DNA of 64,000 nucleotides from JACCSI01 sp963815285. GTDB lineage: Bacteria > Acidobacteriota > Vicinamibacteria > Vicinamibacterales > UBA2999. The DNA is taken from assembly GCA_963815285.1 (NCBI GenBank), contig CAWFGB010000005.1, positions 186,001 through 250,000 of the forward strand, in the 5' to 3' direction. A program made the position numbers and the translations under genes. The notes beneath the pieces are model-generated. The model saw nothing but the letters and a program-made list of their open reading frames with translations, searched no databases and was not told where the DNA came from. Position 1 is the stretch's first letter, and each line of letters opens with the position of its first letter. Below, one piece after another: positions 42,576-51,840 of this stretch.

Positions 42576-43790
42576 ATGACGACACGCTGGATGAGTATCT
42601 CGGCGGCGGTGGGGCTCGGCTTCGCGGCCGCATCCACCTGGGTGCACTACCGCATCCTGCAAGATCCGCTCTACTCGAGCGTCTGTGACGTCAACGCGAC
42701 CTTCAGCTGCACGGAGGCGTACACCAGCCGCTTCGGCTCGGTGGGCGGCGTATCGGTGGCGCTCATCGGCGTGCTGTATTTCGCGTTCGTGCTGCTGTTG
42801 ATTGCCCTCTGTCAGCGGTCCGCTGCCGCCCGGCAGAACCTGCCGAACTACGTCTTTGGCGTGGCGACGCTTGGTCTGGCGGCCGTGCTGTATCTGGCTT
42901 ACGCCTCGCTTTTCGTTCTCAAGACTATCTGCCTCCTCTGTGCGGGCACTTATGCCGCGATCATCGCGCTGTTTCTGCTGGCGGGGGCGGCGGCCAAGGA
43001 CCCCATGAGCACCCTTCCCGGACGCGCGTCGCGCGACCTTCGTCGTCTGATGCAGACGCCAGCAGCGCTGATGACGGCGGTGGCGTTCGTCATCGCCGCG
43101 GTCGCCTCGGTGATGCTGTTTCCCGGTGGCGAAGTGTCGGCCGCGGCGTCCGACCCCCCGGCCGGGACGCCGGCTCAAGCCGCCGCTCCGGCTCCCGCAC
43201 AGCCGCTGCCCCCCGAGGCCCGTCGGCAGCTCGAGGACTTTCTCGCCGCGCAGCCGCGGGTGCCCAACGTCGCCGCCGGCGGCAGCGGGGCGGCCGTCGT
43301 CATCGTCAAGTTCAACGACTACATGTGTCCTCCCTGCGGGCAAACTTTTCGTGAATACAAGCCCGTGCTCGCCCGGCTGCAGCAGAAGTATCCGGGGAAG
43401 ATCGCGTTCATCACCAAGGACTTTCCGCTCGATCCCGAGTGCAACCCGCGAGGCGGCAACCACCTGGCATCGTGCGAAGCCGCGGCGGCGGTTCGACTGG
43501 CACGCGAAAAGGGACGCGCTGACCAGATGGAAGACTGGTTGTTTGCCAACCAGCCGAGCCTGACGCCCGAGAGCGTCAAGCAGGGTGTTGCGACCGTTGC
43601 GGGCGTCACCGATTTTGACGAGCGCTATCCGAAGACGCTCGAGCTGGTGAAGGCGGATATCAGCCAGGGCGTTCAGCTCAAGGTCGGAGGAACGCCGACC
43701 TTTTTCATGAACGGCATCCAGATCCCCGGTCTTCGTGGCGAGTTCTTTGAGGCCGCCGTCGAGTGGGAGCTTCGACGGCTCGGGAAATGA
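42576..43790 (+). CDS. VKOR-DsbA fusion, disulfide-bond-forming oxidoreductase
   Basis: 404 residues. The N-terminal vitamin-K-epoxide-reductase domain has about four to five helices, loop cysteines in SSVCDVNATFSCTEA and the active-site CLLC (TICLLCAG). A Pro/Ala-rich linker (about residues 185-215) leads to a periplasmic thioredoxin-like domain with CPPC (DYMCPPCGQTF) and the cis-proline loop GGTPTFFMNG. Such fusions oxidise exported proteins and pass electrons to quinone. Placed between pilA and the pilus ABC genes, it probably serves cysteine-containing pilins. An upstream GTG (42552) is an alternative start; TACAAT seven bases before ATG 42576 favours a leaderless start there. Confidence 0.88.
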   Translation: MTTRWMSISAAVGLGFAAASTWVHYRILQDPLYSSVCDVNATFSCTEAYTSRFGSVGGVSVALIGVLYFAFVLLLIALCQRSAAARQNLPNYVFGVATLGLAAVLYLAYASLFVLKTICLLCAGTYAAIIALFLLAGAAAKDPMSTLPGRASRDLRRLMQTPAALMTAVAFVIAAVASVMLFPGGEVSAAASDPPAGTPAQAAAPAPAQPLPPEARRQLEDFLAAQPRVPNVAAGGSGAAVVIVKFNDYMCPPCGQTFREYKPVLARLQQKYPGKIAFITKDFPLDPECNPRGGNHLASCEAAAAVRLAREKGRADQMEDWLFANQPSLTPESVKQGVATVAGVTDFDERYPKTLELVKADISQGVQLKVGGTPTFFMNGIQIPGLRGEFFEAAVEWELRRLGK

Positions 43791-43796
43791 CGCTGC

Positions 43797-44756
43797 ATGT
43801 CGGCAATTGAAACCGAGGGGCTCACCAAAGACTATTACCTGGGATTCTGGCGACCGCGGCCATATCGCGCGCTCGACGCGCTGACCATGACGGTCGAAGA
43901 GGGCGAGGTGTTCGGGTTTCTCGGCCCGAATGGGGCAGGCAAGAGCACGACGCTCAAGCTGCTCATGGGGCTGATTTTTCCGACGAGCGGTTCGGCGCGC
44001 ATCCTGGGCAAGCCGGTCGGCAACCTGGACATGCGTCGGCGCATCGGCTTTCTTCCCGAGAACCCCTCGTTTTACGACTACCTCACAGCCGAAGAACTAC
44101 TTGATTATTTCGCCGCGCTATCCGGGCTCCGCGGCCAAGAGCGGCGGCAACGGGTATCGCTGTCACTCGACGAGGTCGGCATCGGCGGCGAACGCCGCAT
44201 GAAGCTGCGCTCGTTTTCGAAAGGCATGATTCAGCGAATCGGGGTGGCCCAGGCGCTCGTCGCCGAGCCCAGCGTCGTCTTTCTCGACGAGCCGATGTCG
44301 GGTCTCGATCCGCTCGGCCGGCGGCACCTCCGTCAGTTGATGCTGCGGCTGCGAGACCGTGGCTGCACCGTGTTCTTCAGCTCACACATCCTGGCCGATG
44401 CCGAAGCCCTGTGCAGCCAGGTCGGCATCGTCGTTCAGGGCCGTCTGGTCGCCTTCGGCCGCCTCGCTGACATGGTTGCGTTCGAGCTGCGCGGCTGGGA
44501 AATGGTGGTGGCCAACTTGCCCGACGCGACGAAAGAGAAACTGCATGGGCGCGTGTCGATGACGCCACTCTCCAATCAGCACTACACCCTGGAACTCCCG
44601 GCCAACGAAGCGCCCGATCGGCTGATGCAGACCCTCGCCGCCGACGGCGTCGAGATCGTGTCGTTGAATCCAATCCGCACGACGCTCGAGGACTACTTCG
44701 TGTCGATGGTCAACGCGACCCCCCGCCGTGACCTCGATGGGATGAGCCGCTCATGA
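43797..44756 (+). CDS. ABC transporter ATP-binding protein, PilH-like by position
   Basis: 319 residues. Walker A GPNGAGKST (43-51), signature SFSKGMIQR, Walker B VVFLDEP, D-loop SGLDPLG and H-loop SSHILAD. The roughly 90-residue C-terminal extension is typical of drug/Na+-type (ABC-2) ATPases. Four-base overlap with the permease gene. In Myxococcus xanthus an ABC ATPase (PilH) and permease (PilI) lie between pilA and pilD and are needed for pili; the same location here suggests the same role. Family assignment is firm, role inferred. Confidence 0.9.
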   Translation: MSAIETEGLTKDYYLGFWRPRPYRALDALTMTVEEGEVFGFLGPNGAGKSTTLKLLMGLIFPTSGSARILGKPVGNLDMRRRIGFLPENPSFYDYLTAEELLDYFAALSGLRGQERRQRVSLSLDEVGIGGERRMKLRSFSKGMIQRIGVAQALVAEPSVVFLDEPMSGLDPLGRRHLRQLMLRLRDRGCTVFFSSHILADAEALCSQVGIVVQGRLVAFGRLADMVAFELRGWEMVVANLPDATKEKLHGRVSMTPLSNQHYTLELPANEAPDRLMQTLAADGVEIVSLNPIRTTLEDYFVSMVNATPRRDLDGMSRS

Positions 44757-45559
44757 GGGCGATCGCGCTCGTCGCGTTCGCGGTGTACCGTGAGTCTGTC
44801 CGCGATCGTGTGCCGTTGACCATTGCCGGGTTCGGTGTGCTCCTGGTGTTTGCCTCCTACCTGATCAGTCAGCTCACCGCCGGTCAGGATCTGAAGATCA
44901 TCAAGGATCTTGGGTTGGCCGCGTTGAACCTCCTCGGCTTGTTCATCGCCGTCTTCATCGGCATCGGCCTCGTCGCGAAAGAAGTGGATCGCCGCAGCAT
45001 TTACACGTTGCTCAGCAAGCCTCTGACCCGCGAGCAGTTCCTCGTCGGCAAATACCTGGGGCTGGTGATGACGCTCGCCGTCAATCTGGGCGCGATGTGC
45101 GTGGCCTTTTACATTGTGCTGTTTTTCCAGGACTACGTGGCCACGGAGGGAAATCGCGCGAGCTGGCCGGCACCGGCAATGGACCTCAAATTGATGATTG
45201 CCGTGGTGCTCATTTTCGGCGAGTTGATGCTGGTCACGGCTATCGCTTTGTTCTTCTCGTCGTTCTCGAGTCCTCTGCTATCGATGCTCCTGACCATGGG
45301 GCTGTGGGTCGCGGGACACTTCAACACCGATCTCCGGCAGTTCGAGGCGGTCGTCGATTCAGCCCCCGTCGCTTACCTGGCTCGTGGAATGTACTATCTG
45401 CTGCCGAACCTCGCCCCATTCAACGTCAAAGCTGAAATCGTGCACGCCGTCCCCGTCGCAACCTCGCACGTGGCGCTGACGATGGCTTACGCCATGACCT
45501 ACATCACGGCAGTGCTCCTCGCCGCTATGGCGGTCTTTCGCAAGCGGGATTTCAAATAG
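44753..45559 (+). CDS. ABC-2 type permease, PilI-like by position
   Basis: 268 residues with six hydrophobic segments (for example VPLTIAGFGVLLVFASYLIS, LLGLFIAVFIGIGLVA, YLGLVMTLAVNLGAMCVAFY, LMIAVVLIFGELMLVTAIAL and the C-terminal MTYITAVLLAAMAVF). EVDRRSIYTLLSKPLTREQFLVGKYLG is the conserved cytosolic segment of ABC-2 permeases. Pairs with the overlapping ATPase gene. Substrate unknown. Confidence 0.86.
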   Translation: MRAIALVAFAVYRESVRDRVPLTIAGFGVLLVFASYLISQLTAGQDLKIIKDLGLAALNLLGLFIAVFIGIGLVAKEVDRRSIYTLLSKPLTREQFLVGKYLGLVMTLAVNLGAMCVAFYIVLFFQDYVATEGNRASWPAPAMDLKLMIAVVLIFGELMLVTAIALFFSSFSSPLLSMLLTMGLWVAGHFNTDLRQFEAVVDSAPVAYLARGMYYLLPNLAPFNVKAEIVHAVPVATSHVALTMAYAMTYITAVLLAAMAVFRKRDFK

Positions 45560-45560
45560 C

Positions 45561-46457
45561 GTGCAGACGACACGGTCCTACCTGGTCGCCATCGCCCTGC
45601 TGCTGGGGCTTGCGGTCACGCTTCAAGTGTGGCGGGATCGCGGCTGGCAACCGTATGAGCCGGCGACGCCAATCCTCTGGCTCCAGAATGCGAGAACGAT
45701 GCAGCGCCTCGCGCTCGGCTTCGACAGCTTGATTGCGGATGTGTACTGGATCCGCGGGGTCGTCTATTTCGGGCGCCAACGGCTGTCAGATCGTCAGGAC
45801 AAGAACTACGATCTGCTGTTTCCGTTTCTCGACTTCGTCACGACCCTCGACTCCAGGTTTACGACCGCGTACCGTTTCGGCGCGATCTTTCTGTCGGAGG
45901 CCGCGCCCGGAGGCCCCGGGCGGCCCGATTTGGCGGTGGCACTTCTCAAGCGCGGAGCGGAGCGCACCCCCGAGCGATGGGAGTATCTACACGACATCGG
46001 GTTTGTGTACTTCACGACCTACCGGGACTACCAGCAGGCTGCAGAGTGGTACCAACGAGCCTCGGAGATCGAGGGGGCGCCTTTCTGGTTGAAGGCCACT
46101 GCCGCGGCGGTGCTCGTGCAAGGCGGCGAGCGCCAGGCGGCGCGCCTGATCTGGCGGCAGATGTTCGAAAGCACCGACGACGACTGGCTCAAGCAGGAGG
46201 CACAGACCCGACTCGCGCAATTTGATGCGCTTGACGCCATCGACCAGCTCAATCAGGTGCTGTGGACTTTTAAACTCCGAATGGGCTACCTGCCTAGCGA
46301 CTGGCAGGAGGTCGTCTCGGCCCGAATGCTCCGTGGCGTGCCGACCGATCCGGCCGGTGTGCCGTTTGAGATCGATGCGGAAAGCGAAATCGTGAAGGTG
46401 TCCACGTCGTCGCCGTTATGGCCGATGCCGGAGGACTTCAGGCCGAGCCCGCACTGA
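45561..46457 (+). CDS. Membrane-anchored TPR-like protein of the pilus cluster
   Basis: 298 residues, GTG start one base after the permease stop. N-terminal helix YLVAIALLLGLAVTLQVW, then LGFDSLIADVYWIRGVVYFG, FRFGAIFLSE-type and QQAAEWYQRASEI segments that read as tetratricopeptide-like helices. Position matches PilG-type accessory proteins of the Myxococcus pilGHI group, but sequence homology to PilG cannot be asserted from here. Shares one base with pilD. Confidence 0.7.
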   Translation: MQTTRSYLVAIALLLGLAVTLQVWRDRGWQPYEPATPILWLQNARTMQRLALGFDSLIADVYWIRGVVYFGRQRLSDRQDKNYDLLFPFLDFVTTLDSRFTTAYRFGAIFLSEAAPGGPGRPDLAVALLKRGAERTPERWEYLHDIGFVYFTTYRDYQQAAEWYQRASEIEGAPFWLKATAAAVLVQGGERQAARLIWRQMFESTDDDWLKQEAQTRLAQFDALDAIDQLNQVLWTFKLRMGYLPSDWQEVVSARMLRGVPTDPAGVPFEIDAESEIVKVSTSSPLWPMPEDFRPSPH

Positions 46458-47230
46458 TGGATCCGGCCCACGCCATCTTCGCGGCCGTTCTTGGCGTCTG
46501 TGTTGGGAGCTTTCTCAACGTTTGCATCCACCGGCTGCCGCGCGGACAGTCGCTGGCGTCTCCGCCCTCGCGATGTCCGAAATGCGAGCGTCCGTTGCGC
46601 TGGTATCACAACATTCCAATCGTCAGCTGGCTGGTGCTGGGTGGGCGATGCGCCTATTGTCGAGCGCCCATTTCGGTTCAGTACCCAATCGTCGAACTGG
46701 TCACGGCGTTAATCTGGGTCCTGATTGTCTGGATGACACCGGTGGGATGGCTGCTCGCCAGCCGGCTCGTGTTCGCCACGGCGCTCATCGTGCTCTTCAT
46801 GATCGACCTCGAGCATCAATTGCTGCCGAACGTCATCACGCTTCCCGGCATCGTTGCCGGGTTCGTTTTCAGCTTCGTCGCTCCTCCCGGACCGGCGAAT
46901 TCAGCGTTCGGAATCCTCCTCGGCGGGGGCGTGCTGTATGCAATCGCGGCCGCGTATTACCTACTCCGCAAGGAGGAGGGCATGGGCATGGGCGACGTGA
47001 AGATGCTGGCCATGGTTGGGGCGTTTCTCGGATGGCGCGCGGTCTTGCTGACCCTGGTCCTGTCGTCATTTGCCGGTGCGGTGATCGGTGTGGCGATGAT
47101 GGGCCTCCAGAAGGGGACCATGCGCTACGCGCTGCCGTTCGGCACTTTCCTGGCCGTCGGCGCCTTCATCGCCATGCTATTCGGTGAAGCAATGCTCTCG
47201 TGGTACTTGGGTTACTATCCGACCTTCTGA
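46457..47230 (+). CDS. pilD: Prepilin peptidase PilD
   Basis: 257 residues from the ATG at 46457, which overlaps the preceding stop. Bifunctional leader peptidase and N-methyltransferase for all prepilins here. CPKC and CAYC form the cytosolic zinc site of the methyltransferase domain. Catalytic aspartates are Asp117 (MIDLEHQLLP) and Asp180 (GMGMGDVKM). Eight helices expected, last near FLAVGAFIAMLFGEAML. Confidence 0.95.
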   Translation: MDPAHAIFAAVLGVCVGSFLNVCIHRLPRGQSLASPPSRCPKCERPLRWYHNIPIVSWLVLGGRCAYCRAPISVQYPIVELVTALIWVLIVWMTPVGWLLASRLVFATALIVLFMIDLEHQLLPNVITLPGIVAGFVFSFVAPPGPANSAFGILLGGGVLYAIAAAYYLLRKEEGMGMGDVKMLAMVGAFLGWRAVLLTLVLSSFAGAVIGVAMMGLQKGTMRYALPFGTFLAVGAFIAMLFGEAMLSWYLGYYPTF

Positions 47231-47269
47231 GTTGAGGCCAGAACCATCGATGGATCGTGAACTGTCAGT

Positions 47270-47302
47270 CCTGGAGGGGTTTAACTCCAGGGCGCGTAGA
47301 AT
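47270..47302 (+). promoter_or_regulatory. Hairpin and -10 box upstream of the histidine kinase gene
   Basis: CCTGGAG (47270-47276) pairs with CTCCAGG (47285-47291) around GGGTTTAA. Six bases further, TAGAAT (47297-47302) ends six bases before the GTG start at 47309, the spacing expected for a leaderless transcript. The hairpin may terminate pilD transcripts. Confidence 0.45.
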
Positions 47303-47308
47303 GGCTCC

Positions 47309-48574
47309 GTGAACGCGACCGGGTACGCCTTTCTCGGACTGACGGCTGTCGTGGCCATTCTCGTAGGTGTCCTCGCCTTTGCGGTGATGCGCTTTGCGGC
47401 GGCCGCCCGCGATTCCAAGCGTTCGCTCGGCGACAGCCCTGGCGACTCCGTTCTGCTCGCCTCGGCGCTCGAGGAGGCGTTCGCAAAACTGAAGGCGCAG
47501 GAGCGGGCCACCGCTGCGCGGGCAGAGGCCTCCGAGCGGCTGAGCAGCCAGATCGTCGCAAGCCTGACATCCGGGCTCATCGTCGTCGACGAGGTCCGTC
47601 ACGTGAAAATCGTGAATCCCGCCGCCCACCGCATTTTGCGAGCCGCCGAGACACCGTCGGCCATTGCAAGCTTGCTGGCCGATGTTCCCGCGCTCGACGA
47701 TGTGATCCGCGAATCGCTCGACGGCAAGGCGCCGGTCGTGCGGCGAGAGATCACGATCGCGCGCGGCGGGGAGACGATGCATCTCGGTGTCACGGTCTCG
47801 CCGTTGGCTGGCGAGAGTGCGCCGGAGGGCGCAATCTGCCTCTTCAGTGACCTGACGTCGGTCGTCGCGCTCGAGGAGCAGTTGCGCTTGAAGGAAGCAC
47901 TCGCCCGTCTGGGCGAGTTGACGGCGGGGCTGGCACACGAGTTCCGCAACGGGCTGGCGACGATCCACGGCTATGGACACCTCCTCGATCCCGAAACTCT
48001 GCCGGTCCCGCAACGCACTTACGTTGAAGGCATCCGTAGCGAGACGCAGGAACTTGGCGAAGTGGTCACGAACTTTCTGAAGTTCGCACGAACCCAGCCG
48101 CTGAGCCTCGCTCCAGTGGATCTGCGTATCCTTCTCGCCCGCGCTGCGGACGACGTGCCGACCGCCACGATCGAGTTCAGCGGTGCGTTCGACACCGTCG
48201 ATGCCGACGACGTGCTTCTGCGGCAGGCGTTCAGCAACTTGTTTCGCAACAGCGTCGAGGCGTGCTCGGCGGTGCAACGCGCTGCGATGATCGCGGTCGA
48301 GGGCCGGCTCGATTCTCGAAACGAATCGGTGGTCCTTACCATTCGGGACAACGGCCCGGGCATTGCGGCCGAAGTTCTCGACAAGGTGTTCCAGCCCTTT
48401 TTCACGACCCGCCCGGGAGGCACTGGCCTGGGCCTCTCCATCGTCCAGAAGGTCATCGTTAGTCACAACGGACGCGTCGCGGCTGCGAATCATCCCGACG
48501 GGGGCGCAGTGTTCACCATCGCTTTCCCAATCCACGTGCCCGTTTCGGCACCCGTTCACTCGCCAAATACGTAA
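47309..48574 (+). CDS. NtrB-like sensor histidine kinase
   Basis: 421 residues, GTG start. One N-terminal helix (AFLGLTAVVAILVGVLAFAV), a coiled linker, a PAS domain (about 85-190, SLTSGLIVVDEVRHVKIVNPAA) and HisKA with His210 in GLAHEFRNGLATIHGYG; the usual NPL is NGL. ATPase domain with DNGPGI and GGTGLGLSI. No receiver gene is adjacent; the closest orphan regulator is the NtrC-type protein at 58739-60121, on the other side of the minor-pilin genes. Confidence 0.88.
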   Translation: MNATGYAFLGLTAVVAILVGVLAFAVMRFAAAARDSKRSLGDSPGDSVLLASALEEAFAKLKAQERATAARAEASERLSSQIVASLTSGLIVVDEVRHVKIVNPAAHRILRAAETPSAIASLLADVPALDDVIRESLDGKAPVVRREITIARGGETMHLGVTVSPLAGESAPEGAICLFSDLTSVVALEEQLRLKEALARLGELTAGLAHEFRNGLATIHGYGHLLDPETLPVPQRTYVEGIRSETQELGEVVTNFLKFARTQPLSLAPVDLRILLARAADDVPTATIEFSGAFDTVDADDVLLRQAFSNLFRNSVEACSAVQRAAMIAVEGRLDSRNESVVLTIRDNGPGIAAEVLDKVFQPFFTTRPGGTGLGLSIVQKVIVSHNGRVAAANHPDGGAVFTIAFPIHVPVSAPVHSPNT

Positions 48575-48671
48575 TCGTCTGTGCTGTTTCGGGGCACTGT
48601 GAACTTGTGCCGGTCCGGGACAGCAAGGCGGCGACCTACCGGAATCTCGATGCAGACGTGCGAAGTCAGCA

Positions 48672-48687
48672 TGGCCGGGCCATTGCA
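48672..48687 (+). promoter_or_regulatory. Candidate sigma-54 promoter of the first minor-pilin set
   Basis: TGGCCGGGCCATTGCA: -24 GG (48673-48674) and -12 GC (48685-48686) at correct spacing, 14 of 16 positions agreeing with the consensus (AC replaced by CG). Predicted start about 48698, seven bases before the fimT ATG. The remaining 130-bp gap shows no other signal. Confidence 0.5.
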
Positions 48688-48704
48688 GTGGGCCCATCCG
48701 CTCC

Positions 48705-49292
48705 ATGCCATCTTCGACCTGGCTCTCTGAACGCGGTTTCACGTTGATCGACATGCTGGTAGTCACCAGCCTGATCGGGATCCTCATGGCCATCACGGTG
48801 CCAAACGTGCTTGCCAGCTTGGATGCCGTGCGTCTCGGACAGGCGGCGCGGTTGGTCGAGCGCGAGTTGCAAGTGGCGAAGTCCCGTGCCGTCGCCAAGG
48901 GCCGAGCCATGCGGGTTCGCTTCGATTGTCCGTCAGCCGGCACCTACCGCATCACCGAATTGCTTGGGACCGTGTCTGTCCCGGTGCCGGCGGACCTGGC
49001 GACGAACCGTTGCGACCCGGCCGCCTATCCCTTTCCGGCCGCGGACAACGACCCCGTCACCACCCCGAATCACGATGGCCCTATTCAGTACCTGGACACC
49101 ACAGTCGCGTTTGACCTTATGCAGACGATTGAATTCTGGCCGAATGGCACCGCCCATTACGACGCGGGCGGTGGGGCGAGCCCTTGGCCGATGATTCCGG
49201 TCGCCGGCATTCAGATTCGCCTCGTGCGTAAAGGCATAACGGCATCCATTTCGGTGAATGGCCTTGGCAAAATTCAACTCCAAGCGCAGTAA
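48705..49292 (+). CDS. fimT: FimT/GspH-type minor pseudopilin
   Basis: 195 residues. Prepilin leader MPSSTWLSERG, cleaved before FTLIDMLVVTSLIGILMAIT; the +5 residue is aspartate instead of glutamate. The GspH-like domain contains LVERELQVAKSRAVAKGRAMRVRF. Two cysteines (RFDCPS and TNRCDPA). First gene of the fimT-pilV-pilW-pilX-pilY1 unit; it overlaps pilV by 35 bases. Confidence 0.88.
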   Translation: MPSSTWLSERGFTLIDMLVVTSLIGILMAITVPNVLASLDAVRLGQAARLVERELQVAKSRAVAKGRAMRVRFDCPSAGTYRITELLGTVSVPVPADLATNRCDPAAYPFPAADNDPVTTPNHDGPIQYLDTTVAFDLMQTIEFWPNGTAHYDAGGGASPWPMIPVAGIQIRLVRKGITASISVNGLGKIQLQAQ

Positions 49293-49842
49293 CGAGGCGG
49301 GCTTCTCGCTGATCGAGACGATGGTTGCGACGCTCTTGCTCGCGACCGGGCTGGTCGCCACCGCGCAGATGATTGGTCTGGCGACGCGCGGCAATATCGC
49401 GGCGCAGCGGTCCACCTACACGGCGACCCTGGCGCAGGAAAAGATGGAGCAGCTGCGCGGGCTGGCGTGGGGTTTCGACGCCATCGGGCTGCCGATGCAG
49501 GACTTTACCAGCGACATCTCCGTCGAGCCCGCGGCGACCAACGGTGGTCCGGGTCTGCAACCCTCTCCGACCAACGCTCTCTCGGCCAACACGCCGGGGT
49601 ACGTGGACTATGTCGACCGTGCGGGCAACACCTTGGGTGGCGGAGCCATGCCGCCGCCCAACACAGTGTATGTGCGACGGTGGTCCGTCGAACCCTTACC
49701 GACCAATCCCAACAACACCCTCATCCTCCAGGTAATGGTTTTCGCGTTGAGCGACCGGCCCGCGGATGGGGAGGGCGCCGTGATGGACCGGGTTCGTGAC
49801 GAGGCCCGCCTGGTCAGTGTCAAGACGAGGAAATCGCGATGA
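49258..49842 (+). CDS. pilV: PilV-like minor pseudopilin
   Basis: 194 residues. Class III leader ends at EAG, then FSLIETMVATLLLATGLVAT with Glu at +5. A helical continuation (TYTATLAQEKMEQLRGLAWG) is typical of PilV. The 35-base overlap with fimT suggests the true start may be a later in-frame codon, though the leader is needed. Four-base overlap with pilW. Confidence 0.86.
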   Translation: MALAKFNSKRSNEAGFSLIETMVATLLLATGLVATAQMIGLATRGNIAAQRSTYTATLAQEKMEQLRGLAWGFDAIGLPMQDFTSDISVEPAATNGGPGLQPSPTNALSANTPGYVDYVDRAGNTLGGGAMPPPNTVYVRRWSVEPLPTNPNNTLILQVMVFALSDRPADGEGAVMDRVRDEARLVSVKTRKSR

Positions 49843-51041
49843 GCGGCGCGAGCGCCCTGCGCAATGAACGGGGATTCACGATTGTCGAGATGCTGGTGGC
49901 CACGTTCATCATGGTGACCATCACTAGCACGATCTTCTCGCTCGTCAATCCGGCGAAGGGCGCCTATCGCGCGCAGCCGGAAGTGTCGGACATGCAACAG
50001 CGTCTCCGCGTCGGGACGATGTTCCTGGCCAACGACTTGATGATGTCCGGCGCCGGGTCTCCGGCCGGTGCACATCTGATGGGAACGCTGGCGAACTACT
50101 TCGCCCCGGTCAAGCCGTATCGCACGGGGATGCTCAGCTCCGATCCCGATTTGGGCGTCTTCTATCGTGGCGACGCCATCACGATCATGTACGTTCCGCC
50201 GAATTCTCCCCAATCGACGCTCAGCGACAACATGCCACAGCCATCGTCCGAGCTGAAGGTCACGCCGCAACCGAATTGCCCGCCGGGCGACGATCTCTGC
50301 GGCTTCAGGGACGGTATGCGGACCCTGATCTTCGATGAAACCGGGGCGTACGACGACATGACCGTGACCGAGGTTCAGTCTGCTTCAAACCACCTCCAGC
50401 ACAACAAGTCGGTGCCCGGCAATTCATTATCGAAGGCGTATTCCGTCGGGGCACAGGTTGCGCAGGTCGAGCAGCGGACCTATTACTACAACGCCGCGAC
50501 CAATCAGTTGATGCTGTATGACGGCGATCAGCGTGACGAAGCCTTCGTCGACAATGTCGTCGAGCTCGAGTTCGAGTACTTCGGAGATCCCCGCCCTCCG
50601 ATGATCATCAATCCGGTGACGATTCCGAGAGGGCCTTGGACGACGTACGGACCGAAGCCGCCGGCGCTGGGCGTCCAGACCACCTCCTGGCCGGCTGGCG
50701 AGAACTGCGCGTTCCTGGTTGATCCTGGTACCGGGACGCACGCCGGCCGCATGCCCGATCTCGCGCCGGGCTCACAAGGGCTGGTACCGCTTCCCCAAGC
50801 CATGCTGACCGACGGCCCGTGGTGTCCGGACGCCGCGTTCGCGACACGCTACGACGCCGACCTGCTGCGCATTCGCAAGATTGGCGTTCGAATGCGCGTG
50901 CAGGTTGCGTCCGCCGAACTGCGAGGTCCCGCCGGCATGTTGTTCCGGAACGCCGGCACCTCGCCTGGTGGGAATCGGTTAGTCCCGGATCAGGAGATCC
51001 GCTTCGAGATCACGCCGCGCAATTTCAACCTGGGACGATAG
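49839..51041 (+). CDS. pilW: PilW-like minor pseudopilin
   Basis: 400 residues. Leader MSGASALRNERG, mature N-terminus FTIVEMLVATFIMVTITSTI. A C-x6-C pair in NCPPGDDLCGFRDG is echoed in the second PilW of this locus (CATGLPACGFRSG). The C-terminal LRGPAGMLFRNAGTSPGG is likewise shared. Probably part of the pilus tip complex with PilV, PilX and PilY1. Confidence 0.86.
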   Translation: MSGASALRNERGFTIVEMLVATFIMVTITSTIFSLVNPAKGAYRAQPEVSDMQQRLRVGTMFLANDLMMSGAGSPAGAHLMGTLANYFAPVKPYRTGMLSSDPDLGVFYRGDAITIMYVPPNSPQSTLSDNMPQPSSELKVTPQPNCPPGDDLCGFRDGMRTLIFDETGAYDDMTVTEVQSASNHLQHNKSVPGNSLSKAYSVGAQVAQVEQRTYYYNAATNQLMLYDGDQRDEAFVDNVVELEFEYFGDPRPPMIINPVTIPRGPWTTYGPKPPALGVQTTSWPAGENCAFLVDPGTGTHAGRMPDLAPGSQGLVPLPQAMLTDGPWCPDAAFATRYDADLLRIRKIGVRMRVQVASAELRGPAGMLFRNAGTSPGGNRLVPDQEIRFEITPRNFNLGR

Positions 51042-51043
51042 CC

Positions 51044-51829
51044 ATGATGACACCGACGCAACCACTCGACCCCATTGCCAACGAACGCGGCGTCGCGCTT
51101 ATCGTGGCGCTCATGAGCATGCTGTTGCTCACTGCCCTGGGTGTCGGTCTCATGATGACCACCACGACCGAAACCATGATTTCGAACAATTTCCGCGACA
51201 GCGGCGAAGCGATGTACGCGGCCGATGCCGGTATCGAGCGGGTCATGCAGGATCTGCTGACCGTGCCCGACTGGAACCGGATTCTCGCCGGCCAGGTCCA
51301 ATCGGCGTTCGTCGATGGCGCCCCGGTCGGCGCCAGAACGCTACCCGATGGCAGCACGATTGATCTCGGTGTTGCAACCAACATGCTCAACTGCAACAAG
51401 GCCGTCGGCTGCAACGACGCCGACTTGAACGCGTGGAGCGCCGAGCGCCCATGGGGTGCGAAGAACCCCCGATGGCAGCTCTTCGCGTTCTCTCCGCTGC
51501 AGGACATCATCGAAACGGGCACGGTGCTCTCGTCGATGTATGTCGCGGTCTGGATCGCCGACGACCCCGGTGACGTCGACACCATTCCGACCAACGACGA
51601 CAACGGCGTGCTGTTGATGCGTGCCCACGCGTTTGGACCGGGTGGGGCGACCAGCATCATCGAGGTGACCATCGGCCGCACCGACACGACCGAGCTCGAA
51701 CGCGGTTATACCGGCCAGCGCGGTCAGGACGAACAGAACCGGCGCGCGCGCAAAGCCGCCGTTGAATCTCCTGGCAAAGCGCTCACTCGGTCCGCGATGT
51801 CGACTGCGGGCGGGTTGACGGTGCAGTGA
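51044..51829 (+). CDS. pilX: PilX-like minor pseudopilin
   Basis: 261 residues from ATG 51044; a longer frame from 50819 runs through pilW and is rejected. Leader to NERG, then VALIVALMSMLLLTALGVGL, the PilX-type N-terminus lacking Glu at +5, then AADAGIERVMQDLL. A C-x5-C pair (NCNKAVGCND) and the motif ERPWGAKNPRWQLF are shared with the second PilX. Overlaps the region before pilY1. Confidence 0.85.
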   Translation: MMTPTQPLDPIANERGVALIVALMSMLLLTALGVGLMMTTTTETMISNNFRDSGEAMYAADAGIERVMQDLLTVPDWNRILAGQVQSAFVDGAPVGARTLPDGSTIDLGVATNMLNCNKAVGCNDADLNAWSAERPWGAKNPRWQLFAFSPLQDIIETGTVLSSMYVAVWIADDPGDVDTIPTNDDNGVLLMRAHAFGPGGATSIIEVTIGRTDTTELERGYTGQRGQDEQNRRARKAAVESPGKALTRSAMSTAGGLTVQ

Positions 51830-51840
51830 GGCACCCGATC

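Noticed and set aside
47177..48943. 588-residue minus-strand frame opposite the histidine kinase
   Set aside because: The kinase on the plus strand has intact H, N and G boxes; the minus frame is compositional.
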